Below are positions 57,955 through 64,000 of a stretch of 64,000 nt of DNA, in pieces. The translations under genes were made by a program, and so were the position numbers. Under the pieces are notes generated by a model. It saw only the letters and a program-made list of their open reading frames with translations, searched no databases and was not told the origin of the DNA. Each line of letters begins with the position of its first letter. Position 1 is the stretch's first letter. This DNA is from Paenibacillus_AR sp051594765 (lineage in GTDB: Bacteria > Bacillota > Bacilli > Paenibacillales > NBRC-103111): positions 74,693 through 138,692 of the forward strand of contig NZ_JBPPGJ010000017.1 in NCBI RefSeq assembly GCF_051594765.1. Direction: 5' to 3'.

Positions 57955-57971
57955 TTAGTACCAGGTGCTAA
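57955..57971. promoter_or_regulatory. FapR operator upstream of fabH
   Basis: TTAGTACCAGGTGCTAA fits the 17-base FapR consensus TTAGTACC-x-GGT-x-CTAA. FapR represses fatty acid genes in the absence of malonyl-CoA. It lies between the fabH start and its upstream region. Confidence 0.8.
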
Positions 57972-58116
57972 TTACATGCCATTACTTTACCTTTCCTTAG
58001 GTCCGGGTGTCAAGTCCGGATGAATCGGATCCGCGGATTATTGGAGAGGATTCGCACTGTCCGAAGGAGCATAGGAGGTTACAATGAAATCATGACGAGG
58101 GTTGGAGGGGTTCTGG

Positions 58117-59064
58117 ATGGAGAATGCCATCAAAACAAGGCTTAACGTGGAAGAGCTGCGCCTGTTGGCCGGAAGAGTCTTCGGAGAGGAACTGCAGGAA
58201 TGGGAGGAGCTAATGGACGGATGGGCCAATACGGCTTACCGGATCCGGTTAGGCAGCGGGAAGCAAACCGCGCTGAAGGTGGGCCCGCCTCCGGGAACGA
58301 TCCTGATGAGATATGAAGCCGAGCTGATGCGGACGGAGGTGGAGGCCATGCGGCTGGCTTCCGGTGTCGTGCCTGTTCCGAAAGTCCTCTGGTACGATAC
58401 AGAGAGACGACTGATCGGCAGCGACTACTTTTTCATGGAATGGCTGGACGGAGTTCCGTATAAATAATTGAAAGCGGCCATGAGCCCGGAGGAACGGGAG
58501 GCCGTAGAGCGTGAGCTGGGCTTCCACAACCGGAAGATCAATGACATACAAGGAGAGCGCTTCGGCGGGTTCTTCCAGGAGGGGAGCAGGGAAGGGTGGA
58601 GTCAGGTCTTCCGCCGGATGGTGCAGGATGTGCTGGAGGACGGGAAGGACCGCGGGGTTCCGCTTCCCTTCTCCTATGAGGGGGCGGAGCGGGAGGCCGA
58701 CAGACGGATGGACGTTCTTGCGGAGGTGACCGAGCCCCGGTTGGTTCACTGGGATCTGTGGGACGGCAACGTCTTTGTCCGCGATGGACGGATCGTGGGA
58801 TTCATCGATTTCGAGCGGGCATTATGGGGAGATCCGCTGATGGAATATTATTGGGGCCGATTGGCGGTTTCCCCTGCTTTCCGGCGGGGCTACGGCGAGG
58901 GGGAGCTCACGGAGGCGAAGCGGGTGCGGCGCAAGCTGTACGATTTCTACCTGGATCTGATTCTCTTGATCGAATGCGCTTACCGGGGCTATGCGAATGA
59001 AGGCCACCGGAAATGGGCTTACGACAACTGTGAGCGCGGCTGGAGATTTTTGCACGAAAAATGA
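58117..59064 (+). pseudogene. Aminoglycoside phosphotransferase-like gene with an internal stop
   Basis: 315 codons from ATG at 58117 (behind GGAGGGG), interrupted by TAA at 58465-58467. The two parts are in the same frame and together form one APH-family kinase: KQTALKVGPPPGTILMRYEA (ATP-binding Lys), LIGSDYFFMEWLDGVPYK just before the stop, then the catalytic loop PRLVHWDLWDGNVFVRDGRI and metal-binding GFIDFERALWGDP. The stop falls between the lobes. It could be a recent nonsense mutation or an error; a restart at TTG 58468 would lack the N-lobe. Confidence 0.8.
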
Positions 59065-59137
59065 GCCATAACGGCGGCATTTCCGTTATAATGAGTTTTG
59101 AGAAAAATGTCGAAAAATATCGACGGAGGTGCCGCCA

Positions 59138-61030
59138 GTGGCTTGGTCCGAACGCAAATATGAATTCGATGAGGTCTTTTCTCTGGACCGCAGGACCGTA
59201 TGGGAGCTTCTGGCGGATACGGATCACTTGAACCGGTTTATCGGGTTGTTCGAGCTGACCCCATCCGCACCGGATCCGGAATCGGTCCAACCGGTACGGA
59301 AGCTGGAGGGCCGCAAATACGGACTTTCCGTGAAGTGGAAGGAATATCCCTTCGAATGGGTCCGTTTCCGTTCGTATGAGGTCCTTCGCGTCTATGACAG
59401 CGGGCCCTTCGCCCGCTTCCGGGGAGGGATCGAGCTGGAGGACGTTCCGGGCCGGATGGTCGGGTCCACCGCGACACGGGTACGGCTGTACGGTATCTTC
59501 ACGCCCTCCTCTCCGCTGGGTCTGGCGGCGGCTGCGTTGACGGGGAAGTCCGCTATGCTGCGGACACTGGACTACCTGCGCGCCTATATCCGCCATGCGT
59601 CCGAAGGAAAAGGGCACGTTCTCCCTGCCCTGAAGACGCTCAAGCCGAACCGGGAGCTGGACCGGATGCTCTTGGAATTGGAGGCCCGGCCCGTACGTAA
59701 GGAGTTGATTCCCCTTCTGAAGTCAACGCTGACCGAATCGGGGGAGGATGACGCCGCGGAGCTCCGCCCGTATGAATGGAGCAGAAGAACAGGCTGTTCC
59801 CGGCAGGATGCGGTGCGCTTGTTTCTCTATGCGACGCAGGCGGGGCTCCTGGATCTGAATTGGCAGCTCCTGTGTCCCACCTGCCGCAGCGGCGGCAGCG
59901 TACCGACGCTTCGGGAGCTGGAGCCCGTCCAGCATTGCGACTTCTGCGGCATCCCCTATGAGCTGGAGCTGGACCGGTATGTGGAGCTGGTCTTCTCGGT
60001 GCACCCCCGGATCCGAAAAGTCCGCCGCCGCACCTACTGTGTCGGCGGTCCCGGGTTAAGTCCCCACATTCTGGTGCAGGCGAATCTGACGGACGGTGAA
60101 GAGCGCGTGCTGCCTATACCGATCTCGCCGGTGCCTGTTCAGCTTCGGGTGCTCCGGCATAATCACCGTCTCCGCGTAGAGGGAGATGGTTCGGGACGCC
60201 GTTATGTACTGAACAGCAGATCGGCGTGGAGCGTGGAGCAGGCGGCTGACGGGAGCGGGACCCTTGCCGGAGCGGCAAAGGAGGACAACGTTCCGAAGAA
60301 CATGGGTAGGAGCCGGTCGGCCCCGTCCGGCAGTCTCCGCATCCTGAACGATTCCGGCCGGCCTGTGACGGTTGTGCTGGAGCTTGCGGACTGGGAGGAC
60401 CGGTTTCTGACGGCCGCCAAGGTGACCGCCATGCCTGAATTTCGGAGCCTCTTCTCCTCGGAGGTGCTGGCTCCCGGCCAGCAGGTGGGGATCCGGAGCA
60501 TTGCCGTCCTGTTCAGCGACCTGAAAAATTCCACGTCCTTCTATGCCCAGACCGGGGATGCCCATGCCTATGGACAGGTCCGGAACCACTTCGATTATAT
60601 GTCGGGATGGATCCGGCGGCATGAAGGCGCACTGGTGAAGACCATCGGGGATGCGGTGATGGCGGTGTTCGAGACGGCGGGGCAGGCTCTGGAGGCGGCG
60701 TTGGACATCCAGCTTCATCTCCCTGCTTATAATGCTCATCTGCCCGAGAAGGACCGGGTATCCGTGAAGCTGGGCCTGCACGAAGGTCCGGCCATCGTGG
60801 TCAATTCCAATGGGCAGCTGGACTATTTTGGCCAGACGGTCAATATGGCATCACGGATCCAATCCTTCAGTCGGGGCGGGGATATTCTGATGGAGGAAAA
60901 GCTGGCTTCCCGGCTCCGTACCCACCGGGAGCGTCTCGAGGGCTTGGGCCTGTCTCGGGAGGACTTCACCGCTGCGATGAAGGGGCTGGATCGGGAGCTG
61001 CAGGTGGTAAGGATCGGGCCCCTCGAATAA
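59138..61030 (+). CDS. Class III adenylate/guanylate cyclase with SRPBCC and zinc-ribbon regions
   Basis: 630 residues from GTG at 59138 behind GGAGG. About 1-150 resembles an SRPBCC (START-like) lipid-binding domain (EVFSLDRRTVWELLADTDHL). About 235-280 has a zinc ribbon (LLCPTCRSGG, then QHCDFCGIPYEL). The cyclase domain is at about 445-600: AVLFSDLKNSTSFYAQTGDA (metal Asp), KTIGDAVMAVF (second Asp) and YFGQTVNMASRIQSFSRGGD. Makes cAMP or cGMP. A Crp/Fnr-type gene exists in the window, but a link is speculative. Cyclases of this type occur in Paenibacillus. Confidence 0.82.
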   Translation: MAWSERKYEFDEVFSLDRRTVWELLADTDHLNRFIGLFELTPSAPDPESVQPVRKLEGRKYGLSVKWKEYPFEWVRFRSYEVLRVYDSGPFARFRGGIELEDVPGRMVGSTATRVRLYGIFTPSSPLGLAAAALTGKSAMLRTLDYLRAYIRHASEGKGHVLPALKTLKPNRELDRMLLELEARPVRKELIPLLKSTLTESGEDDAAELRPYEWSRRTGCSRQDAVRLFLYATQAGLLDLNWQLLCPTCRSGGSVPTLRELEPVQHCDFCGIPYELELDRYVELVFSVHPRIRKVRRRTYCVGGPGLSPHILVQANLTDGEERVLPIPISPVPVQLRVLRHNHRLRVEGDGSGRRYVLNSRSAWSVEQAADGSGTLAGAAKEDNVPKNMGRSRSAPSGSLRILNDSGRPVTVVLELADWEDRFLTAAKVTAMPEFRSLFSSEVLAPGQQVGIRSIAVLFSDLKNSTSFYAQTGDAHAYGQVRNHFDYMSGWIRRHEGALVKTIGDAVMAVFETAGQALEAALDIQLHLPAYNAHLPEKDRVSVKLGLHEGPAIVVNSNGQLDYFGQTVNMASRIQSFSRGGDILMEEKLASRLRTHRERLEGLGLSREDFTAAMKGLDRELQVVRIGPLE

Positions 61031-61081
61031 AGGCTGCTGCCAAGGAAAATCCTATGGAGGAAAGAGACCATAGGAACGGAG

Positions 61082-61693
61082 ATGGAACTCAGCATGGACA
61101 TCCGGTTAATGCGGGGAGGGCTGGCAGGCCTCTGGACCGCGTCGGTTCTCCTCCTCGCTTCGTGCGGGACGAGCAGCACCAATGAAGCGCCGCCCGCCGC
61201 CCCCTTCGGGATCAACGTCCAGAATCTGAATGATGACAACAATTACGGGAAGTACAAGCTGTATAGAGACTATGAACCCCAGCTCAAGTCGAATATGGTT
61301 CAGTTCCGCAATCCCGTGGAGAACCAGCGGATGGAGGAAGGGCTGATGAGCATCGAGGGAGTTCGCTCGGCCTATGTGCTGCTCCATGGAGACCAAGCGT
61401 ATGCCGCGGTGACCCTCCGCGACGGGATGGTCGCCAAGAGTATGGCGAATCCGGGCTTGTCCCAGCAGCTGCGGGATACGGTCTCCAAGCGTATCCAGGC
61501 TATGGACCCTACCGTCCGTCAAGTCTATGTAACGGATCGGGCAGATGATATCGGTCGGTTCGAGACCATCGGCAGGGATCTCCATGAAGGCCGGCCTGTC
61601 ACCGATTTGATGCAGGAGCTGTCCGAATCCGTGTCCCGGAACATCCCGGACTGGTCCATCAGCAATTTGACGCCGAGGAGCGTCAACCCCTGA
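61082..61693 (+). CDS. YhcN/YlaJ-type sporulation lipoprotein
   Basis: 203 residues. A signal peptide with lipobox (LLLASCGTSS; acylated Cys) leads to a globular domain of the YhcN/YlaJ family: GVRSAYVLLHGDQAYAAVTL, RIQAMDPTVRQVYVTDRAD and MQELSESVSRNIPDW. These lipoproteins sit in the spore inner membrane or cortex region and affect germination. ATG at 61082 follows AGGAACGGAG; 61094 is a possible shorter start. Confidence 0.82.
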   Translation: MELSMDIRLMRGGLAGLWTASVLLLASCGTSSTNEAPPAAPFGINVQNLNDDNNYGKYKLYRDYEPQLKSNMVQFRNPVENQRMEEGLMSIEGVRSAYVLLHGDQAYAAVTLRDGMVAKSMANPGLSQQLRDTVSKRIQAMDPTVRQVYVTDRADDIGRFETIGRDLHEGRPVTDLMQELSESVSRNIPDWSISNLTPRSVNP

Positions 61694-61709
61694 TCGAATG
61701 AGCAGGAGA

Positions 61710-61738
61710 GCCCGACGCCGCTAAGGCATCGGGCTTTT
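61710..61738 (+). terminator. Terminator after the lipoprotein gene
   Basis: GCCCGACGCC pairs with GGCATCGGGC around GCTAA (one mismatch), followed by TTTT. Confidence 0.75.
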
Positions 61739-61766
61739 CTGCTTTGCAGGCTGTTGGAGCTGGATG

Positions 61767-62189
61767 TTAGTCCGAGAGAAGGGTACCATTCAAGCTCTCC
61801 GGACCTACCCGGATGGTGCCCAGGATATTCGATGCTACGAACATGGTGTAGACCAGTTGGGGAGCATCCGGCGGAAGGTAGTCGGAAGCGGCGACCGTGA
61901 CGACCTGGGGAGCGAGTACGCTCAAGTCGAAGGTTTGGGTGGCGCTGAACACTAACGGGTCGGTCGGAAGGGTTCCGCGTACGATGGTAATGGTTATGCC
62001 GGCCAAGGCTAGGGGAAGAGTAAGCGACACGGAAGCGATCATCTGGACACGGGGGTTCTTCATGCCGGGCATGGTGTTGAGTCCGATCTGACCCACCAGC
62101 TGGGGCGTGTTGATGACCGTAATCGGAACCGCAATGGAGCCGGCAAAGCTGGCGTTCTGGGAGGTACGGGCGTCGACGATTTTAGCCAT
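61767..62189 (-). CDS. Small beta-rich, exosporium-like protein
   Basis: 140 residues from ATG at 62189 (AAGGAGGTGAAAATC site; the open frame to 62366 is not used). MAKIVDARTSQNASFAGSIA and the alternating hydrophobic/Thr-rich strands (TLPLALAGITITIVRGTLPT, FDLSVLAPQVVTVAASDYLP) suggest an all-beta sandwich. It has no Cys or signal peptide. The composition recalls small exosporium proteins such as ExsF/BxpB, but I cannot name a family. Its upstream region has CATATCATA (complement of 62222-62230), a perfect sigma-K -10. Confidence 0.55.
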   Translation of the reverse strand: MAKIVDARTSQNASFAGSIAVPITVINTPQLVGQIGLNTMPGMKNPRVQMIASVSLTLPLALAGITITIVRGTLPTDPLVFSATQTFDLSVLAPQVVTVAASDYLPPDAPQLVYTMFVASNILGTIRVGPESLNGTLLSD

Positions 62190-62221
62190 GATGATTTTCA
62201 CCTCCTTGTGGATTATAGAAG

Positions 62222-62230
62222 TATGATATG
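62222..62230 (-). promoter_or_regulatory. Sigma-K-like -10 of the exosporium-like gene
   Basis: On the minus strand CATATCATA matches CATANNNTA perfectly, about 33 bases before the start codon. No good -35. Confidence 0.45.
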
Positions 62231-62295
62231 AATGATAGGAACAACCAGCTTGCACGGTAGCCTGCCAGAGGCTGCCCAACTTTTTCGCCCACCGC

Positions 62296-62323
62296 ACCAA
62301 TTGAAGGGCTCCTTCATATGATG
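62296..62323 (+). promoter_or_regulatory. Sigma-K-like promoter of gerE
   Basis: AC at 62296-62297, 17 bases, then CATATGATG. gerE is transcribed by sigma-K RNA polymerase in B. subtilis, so this is the expected promoter. The TTG start is 63 bases on. Confidence 0.65.
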
Positions 62324-62386
62324 AATTTGACTGTATCCCTATCCCTTGTATCCGACAATAACCCAAGCAAGGAGGGGTGACACATT

Positions 62387-62647
62387 TTGAAGGACAGCGA
62401 CCACAAGAGCAAATTCATCCTGACCCATCGTGAGCGCGAAGTGTTCGAACTACTCGTTCAAGACAAGACGACGAAGGATATCGCGCAGCAGCTCTTCATC
62501 AGCGAGAAGACTGTGCGCAATCACATTTCGAATGTAAAATGTAATCAAGCACACAATAAGGCGGTTGTGATGCATATTTTGATGCAATTATATTTGGCAG
62601 TCTCTGAATGCACACTATTTGCATTTGTGCGAACAAACGTGCTATAA
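62387..62647 (+). pseudogene. gerE: gerE, interrupted inside the recognition helix by phage DNA
   Basis: TTG start behind CAAGGAGGGGTGAC. Residues 1-50 match B. subtilis GerE (74 residues) very closely: ILTHREREVFELLVQDKTTK, DIAQQLFISEKTVRNHISN. After HISNV the sequence becomes KCNQAHNKAVVMHILMQL instead of the expected MQKLGVKGRSQAVVELLRMG and is AT-rich and phage-like, followed by phage genes. The C-terminal half of the DNA-binding helix and the dimer helix are thus lost at about 62532. GerE is the last mother-cell regulator, acting with sigma-K on coat genes. A weak resemblance of KAVV to QAVV could also mean erosion, not insertion. Recombination at this point would restore the gene if the 3' part lies beyond the prophage. 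Confidence 0.82.
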
Positions 62648-62648
62648 T
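62619..62648 (+). promoter_or_regulatory. Phage promoter with LexA-like box
   Basis: TTGCAT (62619-62624), 18 bases, TATAAT (62643-62648). Within the spacer CGAACAAACGTGC (62630-62642) matches seven of eight positions of the LexA/DinR core GAAC-N4-GTTC, so the promoter may be repressed until DNA damage. Confidence 0.5.
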
Positions 62649-62671
62649 AACCACGAAAGTGGTGTGAACAA

Positions 62672-62851
62672 ATGTTCGATGACATCGAGAAGCAAGTTGC
62701 ATTCTGGGTGGACGGTAAACACGGGAGTAAGATCGGGTTCATTCTCCCGGAGAAGGAAACGAGTGAAGAGGAATTGATCCAATTACACCGAGATATCGCT
62801 GAGATCGTAATTAGGTCCATGAAAAGACAAGCAAGACTGGCAAGGCCATAA
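62672..62851 (+). CDS. Small phage protein, 59 residues
   Basis: MFDDIEKQVAFWVDGKHGSK and then a charged helical end (KETSEEELIQLHRDIAEIVI). Too short to be named; typical of small genes beside phage packaging regions. It ends exactly before a terminator hairpin, and the promoter with LexA-like box lies 24 bases upstream. Confidence 0.5.
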   Translation: MFDDIEKQVAFWVDGKHGSKIGFILPEKETSEEELIQLHRDIAEIVIRSMKRQARLARP

Positions 62852-62890
62852 GACGCGAGAGCACTTCCGGGTGCAGACCGCGTCTTTTTT
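62851..62890 (+). terminator. Phage terminator
   Basis: AGACGCG (62851-62857) pairs with CGCGTCT (62879-62885), with an inner GCAC/GTGC stem, then TTTTTT. Confidence 0.8.
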
Positions 62891-62912
62891 GCGTTCTAAG
62901 GAGGTGGAGGCC

Positions 62913-63161
62913 GTGAATCTAGACCAGCGGATCCAGCGTGACCGGGATCGGGAGCGGCAGCCTCTCTTGTGCCGCGGGTGCCCATTCGGGACGTGGACCG
63001 GTACGAAGCAGACGTGCATCAGGTTGGAGTGCGTGAAGGAGCAGCCCCGGAATTTCCTCCAATGGGTCAGACTCATGAAGGGGAGAGACCAAGGCTTTAG
63101 CGATATGGATATTCATCAGCAATGGGAGATGTATCAGCGGTGGAAGAAGAATAGGGGCTGA
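62913..63161 (+). CDS. Small phage protein with CxxC...C-x-C-like motif
   Basis: 82 residues from GTG at 62913 behind AAGGAGGTGGAGG. LLCRGCPFGTWTGTKQTCIR then LEC gives four Cys suited to bind zinc, followed by FLQWVRLMKGRDQGFSDMD and a basic end. Similar short zinc-finger proteins lie upstream of phage terminase genes; function unknown. Confidence 0.6.
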   Translation: MNLDQRIQRDRDRERQPLLCRGCPFGTWTGTKQTCIRLECVKEQPRNFLQWVRLMKGRDQGFSDMDIHQQWEMYQRWKKNRG

Positions 63162-63182
63162 ACAAAGGCGGGAGGAATTGGT

Positions 63183-63368
63183 ATGAAGGCATTGGTGGTT
63201 CATATGGTTAGTGGCAAGACATTTAGTATACATGGGCCTGCTGCTGAGAAACTCCTTAACATGTATCAATCCTTGGATTGGTCAAAGCCTATTGATATTA
63301 ACGAGGATGGTAAGGTCAAGGTTATTATTAATCTGCGATATGTGGAAGGCGTAGTACCGGTCGAATGA
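63183..63368 (+). CDS. Small phage protein, 61 residues
   Basis: MKALVVHMVSGKTFSIHGPA then EKLLNMYQSLDWSKP and an acidic VKVIINLRYVEGVVPVE end. Strong GGGAGGAATTGG site. Not recognised; likely a small phage cytoplasmic protein. Confidence 0.5.
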   Translation: MKALVVHMVSGKTFSIHGPAAEKLLNMYQSLDWSKPIDINEDGKVKVIINLRYVEGVVPVE

Positions 63369-63370
63369 GT

Positions 63371-63414
63371 TGATCCACATATTCACAGATGGTTATGCAC
63401 AGACCTGTGGATAT
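63371..63414. other. Cluster of DnaA-box-like sequences in a geneless stretch
   Basis: TGATCCACA (63371-63379), TTATGCACA (63393-63401) and TGTGGATAT (63406-63414, reverse ATATCCACA) each differ by one or two bases from the DnaA box TTATCCACA. The 250-base gap 63369-63619 also holds a GC-rich block (63430-63462) and ends just before the terminase; it may hold a replication or packaging (cos/pac) site. Confidence 0.4.
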
Positions 63415-63619
63415 TACGGGTCCTTCCAGCGTCCCGACCGCATGCGGGTGCTCGCGACCCCGAAATCTGTGTAGCGACAAATTTTTATTGGTTTTTGCGT
63501 TTCATCATGCAAGATCGTGAATGGTTATGCATAAGCATTCAGCCCATATCGAAAATCAAGCGGACCGCCACTTTCGGTGGTCTTTTATTTCCGGAGCCGG
63601 CGGAAGGAGGAGGAGCGGC

Positions 63620-64000
63620 ATGCGAAACGAGGGGAAAACGAACGGCGAAAAGCTCATCACGACGAAGGACCTGGCGGAGCTGCTGGATCTGTCCGCCCGC
63701 CGGGTCCAGCAGCTGGCTGAAGAGGGTGTCCTGATCCGGGCGGAAAAAGGGAAGTACAAGCTCCTGGAGAGCGTCCATCGGTATATCAAGCACGTCCAGA
63801 ACCGCAGCCATGACGACGATGTGGACTACTTCTCCGAGAGGGCCAAGCACGAACGGGCCAAGCGCGAGAAGGCGGAGTTGCAGGTGGCCGTTATGCGTGG
63901 AGAGCTCCACCGGGCAGAGGACGTAAAGGATGTCATGACAGACATGCTGGCCGCGATCCGGGCGAAGCTGCTCTCCCTACCGGCGAAGATCGCACCGAGG
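63620..64000 (+). CDS. Phage terminase small subunit, Nu1-like (3' truncated by window)
   Basis: At least 127 residues; the gene runs off the window end. ATG is behind GGAGGAGGAGCGGC. A winged-helix start (KLITTKDLAELLDLSARRVQ then QLAEEGVLIRAEKGKYKL) and a helical second part (SERAKHERAKREKAELQVAV) match the Nu1/DNA-packaging small terminase family, which recognises the phage DNA for packaging. It marks the left end of a late-gene region. Confidence 0.8.
   Translation, partial: MRNEGKTNGEKLITTKDLAELLDLSARRVQQLAEEGVLIRAEKGKYKLLESVHRYIKHVQNRSHDDDVDYFSERAKHERAKREKAELQVAVMRGELHRAEDVKDVMTDMLAAIRAKLLSLPAKIAPR

Larger units (their letters stand above)
62532..64000 (+). mobile_element. Left end of a second prophage, inserted in gerE
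   Basis: From the gerE break onward the DNA is AT-rich, then carries short phage-type genes and a terminase small subunit, all on the plus strand. The left attachment core must lie near CATTTCGAATGT (62524-62535). No recombinase is seen at this end, so it must be at the other end, outside the window. Unlike the first prophage its structural genes start here. Confidence 0.75.

Noticed and set aside
62387..62647. Complete but diverged GerE using the KAVVMHILMQ tail
   Set aside because: The tail lacks the MQKLGVKG turn and is AT-rich; truncation by insertion explains it better, though erosion cannot be excluded.
63495..63734. 79-residue frame overlapping the terminase start
   Set aside because: Shadow frame; the terminase ATG at 63620 has a strong ribosome site and family match.

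Overview
The window looks like chromosome of a high-GC, spore-forming Paenibacillaceae bacterium (Paenibacillus or a close relative). The reasons are a gerE gene, YheC/YheD, CotSA-type, CgeB-type and YhcN/YlaJ-type spore proteins, a NucB-type nuclease, a FapR-type operator before fabH, strong AGGAGG ribosome sites with many TTG and GTG starts, and translationally coupled operons. Genus is inferred from gene content only.

Layout. (1) 1-12848: right part of a PBSX/Xkd-type contractile-tail prophage, from tail sheath through tube, chaperone, tape measure, baseplate, fibre, holin and a DUF1906 lysin. (2) 12871-18314: host genes, including a NucB-like nuclease, a CopC-CopD/YcnI copper pair, two small membrane proteins and a YheC/D ATP-grasp spore protein. 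(3) 18469-46424: a spore-surface polysaccharide and glycoprotein region. It holds a 1602-residue decapeptide-repeat protein, about ten glycosyltransferases of the GT2, GT4 and CgeB types, a complete dTDP-L-rhamnose set (RmlA, RmlC, RmlB, RmlD, like B. subtilis spsIJKL), a WecB/CapE/RmlD-like set for an N-acetylated 6-deoxy-L-sugar, two further SDR enzymes, a methyltransferase and three small coiled-coil-like proteins. (4) 46642-52353: a 1903-residue protein with 18 carboxypeptidase-regulatory-like repeats and no signal peptide. (5) 52466-55994: a minus-strand operon (DUF2249, polytopic membrane protein, MIP18-type Fe-S factor, Crp/Fnr regulator) and a divergent cupin gene, with a perfect TGTGA-N6-TCACA operator between them. 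(6) 56124-62189: TylF-like methyltransferase, FabH, a phosphotransferase gene with a premature stop, a class III cyclase, a YhcN/YlaJ lipoprotein and a small exosporium-like protein. (7) 62387-64000: gerE, cut inside its DNA-binding helix, followed at once by phage genes ending in a terminase small subunit that runs off the window.

How it fits together. Several surface genes have sigma-K-like promoters. The motif AC-N17-CATANNNT(A/G) lies before gerE, before the 1903-residue protein and before a minus-strand glycosyltransferase. Perfect or near-perfect CATANNNTA -10 elements lie before other genes, and two share the 15-mer TGTCCCGCATACGAT. The giant repeat proteins lack export signals, as expected for proteins made in the mother cell and deposited on the spore. 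My reading is that the mother cell makes large fibrous proteins, decorates them with rhamnose and amino-deoxy sugars and assembles them on the spore. GerE, the last mother-cell regulator, appears disrupted by a prophage, which raises the possibility of a skin-like element excised during sporulation. No tRNA, rRNA or CRISPR array was seen.
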